Source: Benincasa hispida (lineage: Eukaryota > Streptophyta > Magnoliopsida > Cucurbitales > Cucurbitaceae). Taken from it: 64,000 nt of DNA. Location of the stretch: positions 34,062,172 to 34,126,171 of the forward strand of contig NC_052350.1 of the NCBI RefSeq assembly GCF_009727055.1, read 5' to 3'. The notes beneath the pieces were generated by a model. It was given only the letters and a program-made list of their open reading frames with translations. It was not told where the DNA came from and did no database searches. This document shows, one piece after another, positions 21,055 to 32,014 of the stretch. The translations under genes were made by a program, and so were the position numbers. Numbering within the stretch: position 1 is the stretch's first letter; every line of letters begins with the position of its first letter.

Positions 21055-21950
21055 TTGGAGCATCAAGATACTCACGAAAACCAGTCTCGATACTCGATCA
21101 GATCAGTGATGGTTGTTACAAGATTTGAAATAGAGAAGTTCGATGGAAAGGGACATTTTGGTCTGTGGAAGACCAAAATCAAAGCTATTCTTGGACAACA
21201 GAGAGCTCATAAGGCCCTTCTAAATCCGTCAACTCTGCCACCTACATTAACAGCTCAAGAAAGTGAAGGTATGGAACTTAGAGCCTATGAGACTTTGGTT
21301 CTTAATCTCAGTGACAACATCTTGAGATAGGTGATCGATCAAGACACGACCTACAAGATGTGGGTCAATTAAAAGGTATTTTTGCAACCAAGAATCTCCC
21401 CAACAAGATGTATCTAAGGGAAAAGTTCTTCACTTTAAGATGGATTATGCTAAACCACTATTAGACAAGTTGGCTAAGTTTAAGAGGATAGTTTCTAAGT
21501 TCAAGAGCCTTGGTAAAAAGATTGGCAATGAGAATGAAGCCTTTGTTTTGTGAACTCTCTACTCGAAGCCTATAAGGAGGTAAAGAATGCCTTGAAATAT
21601 GGCAGAGAATCAATTACCACTGATGTCATTATTTCAGTATTGAGAATAAGAGAGTTAGAGCTTTAGTCAGTAAAAAAGAAGCAGCCTGGTGTAGAGGGTC
21701 TGTTTATCAAGCACAAGAACAAGCAGAATCAGTCTAAAAGGGCTAAAAAACTGTCTGGTGAACAGCATAAACCCAAAACCAAGATGAGATATAACTACTG
21801 CAAGAATAAAGGACACTTGATAAGGGATTGCTATAGCTTAAAAACGAAAAATAAGGAAAAAGAGAAGGATCAGAAAGGAAAACAGCCAGAAGTTTCAGTG
21901 GTTGAAGGGTCCTACTTCTATTATGAAGCCTTAGCTTCTACTAGAAACAA
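21055..21950 (+). pseudogene. Copia gag, zinc knuckle damaged
   Basis: The ATG at 21055 begins a gag reading MVVTRFEIEKFDGKGHFGLW and KAILGQQRAHKAL. A TAG at 21328-21330 and frame changes follow. The RNA-binding knuckle at about 21784-21830 reads YNYCKNKGHLIRDC. The first zinc-binding Cys of the CX2CX4HX4C pattern is Tyr (TAT at 21790-21792), one G-to-A change from TGT. A Lys/Glu-rich stretch follows. Confidence 0.85.
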
Positions 21951-22440
21951 AGTCAACCAAATAAGTCCTCTTGGGAAATATGACGGGGTATTTAACACTG
22001 GCTATACCTATCATATGACACCCTTCAGACCTTGGATTAATACCTACAAGGATGGGGATGGAGAATCTGTTTACATGGGGAACAATGAAACCTACAAAAT
22101 CAAAGGGGTTGGTTCAGTATCCTTAAAGCTAAAGGATGGATCAATCAATCTTCTAAAAAATGTGAGACATGTACCTTTGCACAAGAAAAATTTGATATCT
22201 CTGGGTATGCTTAACCCCATTGGGTGTGATTGCAGAGGAAAAAGTGGAATCCTAGAGGTGATTAAGGATTCTAAGATAGTGTTGGTTGGTGAAAAGGTCA
22301 ATGACGTCTATATTGTAAGAGGAATGGAGATGATGACTAGTGACTACACTGTTTCAACAGCAAGCTTGATAGAGGCAGACTTGTGGCACAAAAGACTATC
22401 CCATATCAGTGAAAAAAGGATGCAAGCACTGTCTAAATAA
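21951..22440 (+). pseudogene. Copia protease and GAG-pre-integrase
   Basis: The long open frame covers the protease (FNTGYTYHMTPFRPW, where the active-site Asp of DTG or DSG is Asn), the flap text LLKNVRHVPLHKKNLISLGML, and the GAG-pre-integrase motif LWHKRLSHISEKRMQALSK. The open frame ends at TAA 22438-22440. Loss of the protease Asp alone would block particle maturation. Confidence 0.88.
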
Positions 22441-23397
22441 GGTATACTGCCTAAAGGGATCAGTGAGCACCTTTCCTTCTATGAACACTATATTCTAAGG
22501 AAAGGAACCAGATAAGGATTCACAAAATTTCAGCATACCATCAAAGGAACATTGGATTATGTCCATTCTGACCTATGTGGACCATCTCTTACACTAAGTC
22601 TTAGTAGTTCAAGGTATTTTCTAACCTTTATAGATGACTTTTCTAGGAAGAGTTAGATATAATTTCTTAAAACTAAGGACCAAGTTTGTGGGAAGTTTAA
22701 AGAATGGAAAGCTATGATAGAAACCCAAACATCTAAAAGGTTAAAATACTTTAGAACCAACAATGGGCTTTAGTTTTGCAATGAATACTCTGACAAATAC
22801 TATAGTGAGAATGGTATAACTAGGCATAGAACTGTGAGGTATACACCTCAAAAAAATTAGGTTGTTGAGAGGTTAAATAGAACTATAATGGAAAGGGTTA
22901 GATGTTTGCTTTCTGATGTTATCCTAAGTGAAAATTATTGGGCAGAAGCTACAACCTACACAGGGTATACCTTGAATAGGTTCCCTCACACATCTCTAGA
23001 GTTGCTTACCCCTTAGGAGAAATGGACTAATCATTCTCTTAATCTAGATAACCTCAAGGTCTTTGGATGTGTAGGGTTTGTTCACCAAACAAAGGAAAAG
23101 TTGAAAGCCAGAGCAGTTAAGTGCTTTTTTGTAGGCTTTACAGAGGGTGTCAAAGGATTTAAAATGTGGCATCCAGTAGAGAGGAAGTTCATAATTAGCA
23201 AAGACATCAATTTTAGAGAATAGGAGATGTTTATGCAAAAGGAGAAAAGGCTTGAGGATGAAGGTGAGTCTTCTACCACAACAATTGAGGAGAAGTTACC
23301 TATCGAGCAACCAATAGAATCTAACTAACCTAGTGACACAGAAGAAGTTGAGGAAGATGCAAGGGAATAAGAGGAGACTATAAATGAGCAGCCTGAT
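22441..23397 (+). pseudogene. Copia integrase (broken)
   Basis: Landmarks of the Ty1/Copia integrase core, each in short frames: LDYVHSDLCGPS (first Asp), FLTFIDDFSRK, YFRTNNGL (second Asp position is Asn), VVERLNRTIMERVRCLL (the Glu is kept), and LKVFGCVGFVHQ / KCFFVGFTEGVKGF downstream. TAG codons replace Trp or Gln at 22654, 22772, 22858 and 23015 or nearby. It would insert the cDNA into the genome. Confidence 0.87.
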
Positions 23398-25075
23398 TTG
23401 AGTCAATATGTCTTAGCTAGAGATAGACAAAGGAGAACCATAACCCCTCCAGCAAGATGTACTGAAATGAACTATATGAATTTGGTTCTAAACGCTATTG
23501 TGGCTCCTACTAACCAAGAACCAACAACCTTTGAAGAAGCAACAAGTTTTGCTGATGCAAGGGATTGGATAGAAGCTATGAATGAGAAGGTGTATTCACT
23601 AAATGTGAATGACATTTGGTCCTTAGTTCCTCTGCCTAAGGGTTATAAGCCAGTTGCCTCTAAATTGGTTTTCAAACTTAAGGAAGGTGCATCTTGTGAT
23701 AAAAAAGATAGGTATAAAGCAAGGTTGGTTACGAAGGGGTTTACTCAAAGGGAAAAAATAGACTACTCAGAGATTTTCTCTACAGTTGTTAAGCAAACCT
23801 CCACAAGACTTCATGTATCCTTGGTTGCTCAAAATAACTTAGAATTGTATCAACTAGATGTGAAAACTGCCTTCCTTCATGGACATCTAGAAGAGACTAT
23901 CTATATGATGCCTTAAGGGATTTGAAGTTAAAAGAAAAGAAAATCTCTATTACTTACTCAACAAGTCAATCTATGAATTAAAACAATTACCTAGGTACTG
24001 GTATAGAAGATTCAATGACTATATTTCTAGCATTAGATTCAAAAGAAGTTCATTTGACATATGTGTTTCTGTAAATACAGGTTCCTACTAGGATAAGGTT
24101 TTCCTACACATATATGTAGATGATATGTTACTGGCAGATAGGTCCAAGGATGATCTAACCTGTGTTAAGAACCACTTAAAAAGGGAGTTTGATATGAAGG
24201 ACTTGGGAGAAGCAAGCAAGGTCCTAGGAATTGAAACCTTAAGGAACAAGGAGGAGTTTGTTCTAAGCATCAATCTGTCTAACTATTGTGAGAAGATCCT
24301 AAAAAGGTTCAATATCAGTGATGCTAAACCTGTAAGCTTACCTATTGCTCAGCACTTCAAGCTATCCTCAACAAACTCTCCTAAAGATCCTGACCATGAA
24401 CACAAGAAAAAGATGTCAGTCATACCCTATAGTCAGTCAGTCGGAAGCCTGATGTATTTAATGATTTCTACCAGACTTGATCTCTCATATTAAACTAGCC
24501 TTGTTAGTAGATATATGTTTAACCCAGGTAAAAGACACTGGGAGGCTACTAAATGGATCCTAAGGTACTTAGTTTGGTCTAAAAACTCAAGAATAGTCTA
24601 CCAAAAATCAGCTGAACAAAACATAGAACTATATGGATATGTGGATGCTGACTATGCTGGTAATTTAGACAAAATAAGGTCCCTAGCAGGTTTCCTATTC
24701 TTTTATGGTTCTAATCTAATCAATTGGAAAGCAACACTATAGCCTATAGTAACCTTATCTACAACAAAAGCTGAATATATGACTAACGAAAGCAATTAAA
24801 GAGGCATTGTAGTTCAAGGGATTGCTGAAAGACTTTGGAATAGATCAAATAGTGGTAAAAATCTATTGTGACAATCAAAGTGCTATCCACTTATCTCGAA
24901 ATCCACAATACGACACTAGAACTAAATACGTTGATAAAAAATATCACTTCATCAGAGACAAAGTAGTAAATTGGTCAAATAGAAATAGAAATCCAAAAAG
25001 TTCACACATCAGACAATGCAGCCGACATGTTGACAAAACCTATTTCAAAGCTTAAATTGGTCAAATATCTAGAAT
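23398..25075 (+). pseudogene. Copia reverse transcriptase and RNase H (broken)
   Basis: RT text is well kept: FEEATSFADARDWIEAMNEKV, DRYKARLVTKGFTQREKIDY, LELYQLDVKTAFLHGHLEE, and the intact catalytic box IYVDDMLLAD (about 24110-24139). Then come MKDLGEASKVLGIE, YSQSVGSLMYLM and the RNase H parts YGYVDADYAGNLDKIRS, CDNQSAIHLSRNP and TKYVDKKYHFIRDKV. Stops at 23914, 24491 and 24740 or nearby and small indels interrupt it. It is a usual-length Copia RT-RNase H block. Confidence 0.92.
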
Positions 25076-25154
25076 AGGTTGGTTTCGAACTTCTAGACAC
25101 ATGTTAGACACAATGGTCAGAATCGGGAAGATTAGAAGATTGCAAGGCATTAGA

Positions 25155-25170
25155 GTCAAGGTGGAGAATT
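25155..25170 (+). other. polypurine tract, Copia element
   Basis: GTCAAGGTGGAGAATT directly precedes the TG of the 3' LTR. Confidence 0.8.
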
Positions 25171-25820
25171 TGAAGAAATTGTGACTCAAATACCTCAACT
25201 AATTTTTGTTTATAAATAACTTTATCTTGTAATGGTCTGTTGATATATGTTATAATACCACTGATCAAAAAATAAAAAAAGAGTAGGTTCATCATTTTCT
25301 ATTTTTCTGTAAACAAACAAGTTGTATGCAATCTTTTTAGTGAAAAAGAACGTGATTTTTTTATGGACGTAGGCATCTTGGCCGAACCACGTAATCCTGT
25401 GTGTTTCTTCTTCTTGTCTTTATCTTCTTCATTCGATCAACTTCGATCTTTCTAAAAATCGTGTGTATACAATCTTGTTCTCAAATTGTATCAAATTCTG
25501 GAGTATTGAGTTTAATCGTGCATCGATTTCTTCTATCGAGTAGCTTCGAGTTAGTCATTTTTGTCTTCGAGTTGCTTTAAGTAAAGATCAAGACTCATCG
25601 ATTAGTGTCGAGTATCGACCAGCATTAATCGAGTTCCATTGAGGAAAGAATAGAAACTCGTCCAGGATAGAAGGAAATTCGCATCGAGTATCGAGTAGAA
25701 ACATATCAAACATCGAGTATCTAGCATCAAGGATTTGACAGAGTCTTTCTCAGCTATTTCTTCATCATCTTAGTGTTGATCTTGAGTAATTGTGCCTAGA
25801 TATGATTGAATAACCCAACC
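25171..25820 (+). mobile_element. 3' LTR of the Copia element
   Basis: It aligns end to end with 20379-21010 and includes the ATCGAGT array (25535-25735). The terminal CA has become CC at 25819-25820. Confidence 0.9.
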
Positions 25821-25984
25821 GCATCACCTATGAAACTAAATTTAGAAATGAGTATTAAGATTTAGAAACCTAATTTAGAAACGACATTAATAAAATAAAA
25901 ACATCTAAACTTGAACTTGGAATCACATAAAACAAAGAAAACCATAAGAAATTAATTCTAAAATGTGGCTGGTATACTAATAAC

Positions 25985-26038
25985 CTTTTTGCTCTGTAAT
26001 AATATATCTTCATGGATATGTTCACCAACGTAAAGAAC
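25985..26038 (-). pseudogene. possible relic exon of a HAD-family 5'-nucleotidase
   Basis: On the minus strand a 54-bp block lies exactly between a splice-acceptor-like AAG preceded by a T-rich tract (26039-26060) and a GT donor (25984-25983). It reads VLYVGEHIHEDILLQSKK. Plant cytosolic IMP-GMP-type 5'-nucleotidases of the HAD superfamily have VLYVGDHIYGDILRSKK in the third catalytic region, so the resemblance is strong but short, with one extra residue. I found no neighbouring exons. The next region on the minus strand is occupied by the Copia and CACTA insertions. It may be a leftover or a captured exon. It may also be chance, as it rests on 18 residues. Confidence 0.4.
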
Positions 26039-26277
26039 CTTAAAAGAAACAAAAAGAGAAAAGGGTTGAATAAGAAATTGAGGTGAAATATGAAGATTAA
26101 ACATTAAAATGTTGGATATGATATGATATAACACACAATTGAATTCTATAAATTCAAACAAGTTATAAAACTGAGGATGGAAGACTTGTTCTATGGAAAA
26201 TTTGAAAAACAAGTAACTTCTGCCCCATTTGGTAACCATTTGACTTTTTGTTTATAGTTTTTGAAAATTAAGTCTAT

Positions 26278-27217
26278 TATTGGAGATTTGGTTTGTTGGC
26301 TTTATAAATTTCTATAAGGTAGTGGTTATGCAAATGTCTCAAATAAAGCCTTAACATCTAGTTGTAATCAGAATATTTTCTTGCAGAATATTTTCCTTAT
26401 GTGGAAATATCCTACTGTGATATTTAGTCCAATATGTTCCTTTTTTGAAGTGCAACTTTTTATTCCAAATGAGGGCTTGTTTTCTTTATTGAATTAGAAT
26501 ATTTAAAGAGAGTTTTGTAGACCATTTAGGGTTGCCGCATTTTTTTAATTAAGCAAGATGTTTTATGTATTATGGCTAAACTGTTGTACATTGTGTTCTT
26601 GCTCGTTTACTCACTATTCCACTGTACAAGTTCTTCATCCGTTGAATACAATACATCGAAGATTTTTATGGTCTTAAGGGGAGCCTGAGCCATAGCTGCT
26701 AGAGAAGAGATTCACAGTCGTAGGGGGAACCTAAGACTCGGCTTCGGAGGAGGAGTTCTCCGTCTTAGGGAGATCCTAAGATTCATCTATGAAGGGAGCT
26801 CATTGTCTTGAAGAAAGATATCATCGTGAGAGGAGTCTCACACACTCGGGTGTCGACGTGTGAAATGGTAATATTAACATACTTAGGGGGGAGCTTAAGT
26901 TCTATTGAGAGGAAGTCTCACATCTAGGGGGAGCCTAGGTGATGTGTGGGTTAAGCTTTACGTTTACTACTGTAGTAGTTGGTGTATTATAAATAAGTAC
27001 TACGTTGTAAACTTCTTAATTCTTTAATATTAGTGGAATATCTTTCCTCGGCACTTTACCCCCTCAGATGTAATTGTTTATCACCAAATTGGGTTACTAA
27101 CTGTTGTGTTCCTTTACTTGTTTATTTGTTGTCAGTAATTTTGTTGTTATAGTTGTTGTTAGTACTTTCTGGTTAACATCTACATATCGAGTGACGAGTC
27201 ATCCTATCGCTCTTTCA
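26278..27217. mobile_element. solo LTR inside the MITE
   Basis: It starts TATTGGAGATTTGG, which looks like TGTTGGAGATTTGG with one G-to-A change, and ends CTTTCA. The flanks TCTAT (26273-26277) and CCTAT (27218-27222) differ by one base and rejoin the MITE text, which supports insertion there. It has no coding sequence and carries a decayed array of a CTTAGGGGGAGCCTAAG motif. Confidence 0.6.
26673..26938 (+). repeat. decayed ~43-bp tandem array
   Basis: Variants of the palindromic motif CTTAGGGGGAGCCTAAG begin at 26673, 26720, 26764, 26882 and 26924. Weaker ones sit at about 26805 and 26826-26841. The spacing is near 43 bases or its multiples, so this is an old minisatellite. Confidence 0.7.
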
Positions 27218-27613
27218 CCTATAAACATCCATTTTACTTCTAAACTTCTTGCTTCATCATCTACGTTTTACCATTGTTTTCAAAAATCAAGTTATGTTTT
27301 GGAAACTAAAAGAGGTAGTTTGTAAAAACATTTTTTAAAATTTTTTTGAATTAGAATAATAACTGAATTCTTTTGCTTAAAAAAATTAAAGCATGATGAA
27401 AATTTAAGAAAAATAGGCTTAATTTTAAAAAATAAAAAATGAAAAACTAAAAACAAAATAGTTATTGAACGAGGCATTTGAGAGGAGGCCAGAGGTTGAT
27501 GTGTCCACCATGGATGGTGGTGGTGAACTTGACACGAAGAAATTTGGAGGTGATGATTGGAGGTGTCTATAGACATTTAAAAACGTATGCATACATACAT
27601 GTATGTGTGTGTA

Positions 27614-27675
27614 TCCATTGAAAAAAAAAAATACATGCCCATTGAAAAAAAATACATGCCCATCGAAAAATATCA
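27614..27675 (+). repeat. short tandem repeat with A-runs
   Basis: Three units of about 20-24 bases share CCATTGAAAAAAAA followed by TACATG. A short CATA/GTGT microsatellite at 27590-27612 precedes them. Confidence 0.8.
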
Positions 27676-28036
27676 ATATTAGCCCAAATAGAAGGTCAAA
27701 GAATTCTATTTGTGTTTAATATCTACAAAAGGGAGAAGATTAATTTGTTGCAATCCGAAGTTGTTATTGCAAGAAAATTAAATATAAAAAAAAAAAAAAA
27801 AATACAACCCAAGTAGAAACTCAAAAAATAATCACAAAATCACAATCATATACTATAACACCAAGCAGGACAACTGTAGGAGAGATATAAGGTGTGTTTG
27901 ATTTTACTTTTCAAGAGTTTAATTTTGAACCAGAGGAGTTTATTAGAGAAATAAGGTAGTTTTTTAAGTTCATTAGAAAAAAAGGTCGATTTCAAATTAT
28001 TTAGGAAAAAAAGGGCAAAAATTTTGTCCTTATTAG

Positions 28037-28058
28037 AATGCATCTCTTGAGATGCATT
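28037..28058. repeat. 22-bp near-perfect palindrome
   Basis: AATGCATCTC, two T residues, then GAGATGCATT: a 10-bp perfect inverted repeat with a 2-base centre in an AT-rich spacer. Confidence 0.85.
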
Positions 28059-28334
28059 TTACAAATTTTTTAAAAACTTTTTTGACCGGTCAACATTAAA
28101 AAGATATTAAACGAATGATTAAATTGGTGCAGGTTTGAATGTGTCTGTTGAGTAAACGCATTCAACGACCCTTTCCAAATTTTGCGGACACAGTTGAGGT
28201 CTTTGACCTCTTTGACCATGCCAATTTTTCCACCGTTTTTAACCATTTCCACTTCATTCCTCCTTAAAAATGTAACAATTTTTTACAATTCTTTCATCTT
28301 CTTCTAAACTCTCTTTATCATGGAATTTATTTAG

Positions 28335-28660
28335 AAATAATGAAGGTTTGAATATTAAATTTATTTTGGATTTTTTTTTTTGTTAGATTTACTTTGTATT
28401 ATATGCTCTCTTATGTTAGAAGAAGTCGAAAATCTAACTAAAAGTTTCATCTAATAAATTGTACTATTCATCCTAATATTTAAAATTTTACGATGATTAA
28501 AAAACAAAGTTGCTTGTCTGTGTAAGAGAATCTTTATCATTGATTTTTAGAAATATTGAATGTTAGAATAACAAATTTATTTTAGGTTTTTGGTAAGATT
28601 TACTTTGTGTTATATGCACTCTTATGTTAGAATAAGTTGTAAATCTATTCAAAATTTTAA
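28335..28660 (+). repeat. diverged direct duplication
   Basis: Segments at about 28335-28445 and 28550-28660 share ATTTACTTTGTRTTATATGC and CTCTTATGTTAGAA in the same order. They are about 215 bases apart, with many differences. Confidence 0.75.
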
Positions 28661-29505
28661 TGAAGGATTAAGTTTAAATTTCTTTTGAACAGTATAGAGC
28701 TAAAATGAAATAAGACTCAAACTATACATAACAAAATAATATTTTAACATTTCATTTATGTTTTAAAAATTAATATAAAAAAATAACCACATAATCCCAA
28801 ACTTTTTTTATTTGGAATTTTTACGTCTTGTAAAATTAAATTATGAAACATGATTCGTTTAAAAAAGTAATTTTAGTTTGCATACAGAAAATTGACATAT
28901 ATGAAATAATAAGGGAGAATCATCTGAAATATAACATTCTTTTTATTTGATTATCTTTTGTTAATTTTTTATTCTTCTTTTAGATTAAACATGGGTGTTC
29001 ATATGTTTCGTAAGATGGACATTACTTTATTTTTTTACGAGAAAGATTACTAGCCAACACTAACATATAAGAATAGAAAACATTAAAGAAAGAAGTTATC
29101 AAGTAGATTTTAATTTAGTTAACAAATTATATGGTTTAGATATCGGAAAGTTTGTGATCATAACAAATTTATCATTTTAAAAAATAAATGGACAAAAGTT
29201 AGTTTACATCAAAACATAAATCGTAGTCATCAAGCTTTCAATTTTGTTAAATTTAAATTGATGCAAAATAATGTTCAATTCCAGTCATCTTAAAATGGTT
29301 AATTGTATATTTAATGTAGTTTTGGAGAATAGTTAGGCAAAAGATACATTTCAAGTAATCTAGGAAAATGGGGCAGTTTTTTCGATTTATTGGAAAGTGT
29401 GCACTAATAAAACTATTTTCACACCAAAAAAGATTACATATGTGAGTAGTTGAAGCTTAATATTTGTCCGAACAATTTTTTATAAGACTCAAGAGACTAA
29501 AAATC

Positions 29506-31471
29506 TTTTGGGTTTTGTGTCCTAGAACTCGTGGTTTGTAAACAATAAATTTTTTTTTTTTTTCTGAAAATTCAATAAGTTGTTATTGAAAATATGTATT
29601 TCTTATTTCGTTTTAGAAATAAATCTAATAATCTAAAAGATCCATGACTATTACATGAGTATTTGAACTTTATGAGGAGACATAAAAGTAGAGCCAAGTT
29701 ACAGGGCTCGAGGTTCGAGTAAATAGTCAAAATGATCTATAGTATACGAATGAGGTTGGGTGCCTTATTTTGGTAACGAGCCCACTCTGTAGTTGTTACA
29801 AGAAGTTATAAAGTGCTACAGATGATGTGATCCTAATTCATACATGTTATGACATGAGAAGTGAGAACGTCCTGTGCAATGGGTTTTTACAAGTTTAAAC
29901 TACGAAATCAATTACTCTTACTTTCTAACGTTGTTTATGACTATTTCAAAGCAATGGCCTAGGTAACTTGACCTTAATTCTGAGCTAACTATGAACTCTT
30001 GTTTATACGAAATTATCCTTAGACTTGCATAGGTGAGGATTGTCTCAACAGTGCCAACTCAATAAACCTCCATTTCAGGGGTAAGATCGAGTAGATAGCT
30101 GGGGACATAGGGTGCAAGATGAATTCACTCCTACCCACTTTAGGGATTGCAGAGAGGTTGTTCTCTTAAGTGTTTACTCTGGGTCTTGAACATGGGGCTC
30201 CACCTCTCATTGGCCCGAGAGGACTCGGTTTGTTGATCAGATCACAAATTAAATGTTCATTAGAGAATCAGTGAGACTTAAAGAACAAGAGGTAATCTTG
30301 GAAGTAAAACAGACATTTGACCTAGTTGTTATTGCAAACAACCTGTAAAGGGTTAACTTACTAATCATTGTTATATTGAGTGGACATAACATATCTACAG
30401 TGAGGGGAGTGCAACTAAGTTCTTTAGTGGAGTGACCCAGTAGTTAACGAATGTGGGTTAATTTGGTCTAAATAGTTTAGCCAACTAATCTCGGATCGTT
30501 GGAGGCCATGATCTATAGGTCCACATGGTCCCCTTACTAACTCGTAAATGGATTAGCCTTGGAGTAGCATGATAAGTTGATTTGAAACGTTCAAATTAAA
30601 ATTAAGAGAATTAGTAATTATATGAGATATAATTGTGCGTTTCATTTTGGAATTAAACAAAATTGGAGAATCGATTAATATTTAAATATTAAATTCATGA
30701 ATAGGGATTCATGATGGTGGATTTAGTGTTAAATTAATTTAATATTTGATATTAAATTAGTTGAATTAATTAAATTGTTTAATTAATTATTAATTATTAA
30801 TTTTATTAGAAAAATTAATCTTAAATTAATTTTTGTAAAATTAAATACAATTTCAGTTTTAATTATTGAATTAAAAACTCATATTATGTTTTAATTTGAG
30901 AAATTACAAATTAAAAGAAAAAGAAGAAGAAAATTGGAAATGGAAAAGTTGGGATTTTCCCACTTCCATTTCGAACTTGCTTGGGATTTTTCCACTTCTA
31001 TTTCGAACTTGTTTACACATAATCCACTTCACATTTTTCCGCCAAATCCAAGCATAAGCTGCAATACATGCAGCATTCCTTCTTGCATGATGATCATGTA
31101 TTATATAATGAAGAATCTTAGTGGAATTCAATATACAATTGGGTGGATTAGGTTGAAGATCTTCAAAGGTTAAAGATAAGTTTTCAGCTAGAAAACCAGA
31201 AACCTTTTCTCTCTTTTCCCTTAATTCCAACTAATTTTGAGTCCCACAACTCAATTCAATGCACCAGGAGGCTAGTAGGGAAGATCTTGTGATGGTTCAC
31301 AAGTTGAATTCAAGAAGATTGCAACTGAGAATCGTGATTCAAGGTTCTTCAAAGGTATGTCATGAAACCCCCTTTGTATATTATAAGCATGCTTAAATTT
31401 GAGCCAAAGTTAATGAATTAGAATGCTTAATGATCCGCTTTTCTTCTGTTACATGTTTCCTAACTCTAACA
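29506..31471 (+). mobile_element. solo Copia LTR, TSD AAATC
   Basis: It begins TTTTGGGTTTTGTGTCC, where relatives have TGTTGGGTTTTATGTCC, and ends CTCTAACA. A perfect 5-bp duplication AAATC (29501-29505 and 31472-31476) flanks it. It matches the LTRs at 33716-34987 and 59436-60859 (both inverted). No primer site or coding region is present, so it is one LTR left by recombination. The 30580-30900 part is almost pure A/T. Confidence 0.87.
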
Positions 31472-31572
31472 AAATCAAAGGTTCTATTATTTACTTTGTT
31501 GTGTTTTTACTTTTTCATATTTTGATTAATCCACCAATATATGCTCTAGATTTTTTTGGCAAAGAAAAAAAA

Positions 31573-31760
31573 ATTCTATTATAGTCGTTGAACTTTAAAA
31601 TTTATTCAATATTAATCTCATATGAAATAATGATTGATTCATTCAAATTAGAATACTATTGTAGTCATGGAAGTTGAAAATTTGTTCAATATTAATTTCT
31701 TGTGAAATAATGTGCAATTTGTTCAATTTAGGATACTATTATAGTCATGGAACTTTATTA
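31573..31760 (+). repeat. 79-bp tandem repeat, 2.4 copies
   Basis: Units start at 31573, 31652 and 31732 with ACTATTRTAGTCATGGAA. Copies differ at perhaps one base in five. It lies between the solo LTR and the Mutator-like relic and may be part of the latter's terminal region. Confidence 0.85.
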
Positions 31761-32014
31761 GTTTCCATTCCATAATGATTCTATATATATTCTATAAATA
31801 TCTATTAAGCATAGAAATATTAAATTTGGACATTTGAGTGTAGATGGAATAAGTTGTAAAAGGTCTATATAAAAAACAAAAAATAATATCAGACAAATTG
31901 ATATTGCAAATGGTAATTTCCCCAAAATATGTCAAGTTTATTTTTCTTCTTAATATATACTTACATAGTCTTTGGAAAATATTAGATTGAATTGGCCAAA
32001 CTACAATAGACGTC

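Larger units (their letters stand above)
20379..25820 (+). mobile_element. Copia element with both LTRs (5.4 kb)
   Basis: Two direct LTRs flank a primer site, gag, protease, integrase, RT and RNase H in Ty1/Copia order. The integrase precedes RT, which separates it from Gypsy. Over the first 240 bases the LTRs differ at roughly one position in eight, so the insertion is old. The flanks GCTTT (20374-20378) and GCATC (25821-25825) match at only three of five positions, so the target duplication is uncertain. Many stops make it non-autonomous. The gag text (GKGHFGLWKTKIKAIL) suggests a Tork/Tnt1-like lineage, which is inference. Confidence 0.9.
26222..27475. mobile_element. MITE-like element split by a solo LTR
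   Basis: The left part starts GCCCCATTTGGTAACCATTT and runs to about 26277. The right part (27218-27475) ends with the inverse text, ATAGTTATTGAACGAGGC. Inner text GAAAATTAAG...CTATAAAC on the left and AATAGGCTTAATTTT on the right mirrors it. I recall such GCCCCGTTTGGTAACC-ended palindromic elements as common in cucurbit introns and spacers. No target duplication is clear. Confidence 0.6.
27476..29505. other. AT-rich spacer without genes
   Basis: No protein similarity is recognisable on either strand. It contains a short tandem repeat (27614-27675), a poly-A run (about 27787-27802), a 22-bp palindrome (28037-28058) and two diverged copies of a ~110-bp segment (28335-28445 and 28550-28660). 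Short frames here are biased by A/T runs and unsupported. Confidence 0.6.

Noticed and set aside
22092..22301. Minus-strand frame opposite the Copia protease
   Set aside because: It mirrors the plus-strand coding text of the Copia polyprotein and has no independent support; several similar antisense frames were dropped.
20374..25825. Target duplication for the Copia at 20379-25820
   Set aside because: GCTTT and GCATC match at only three of five bases, which is not enough to claim a duplication.
30904..31230. 108-codon minus-strand frame at the end of the solo LTR
   Set aside because: It lies wholly within LTR sequence, is antisense to it, and has no recognisable domain.
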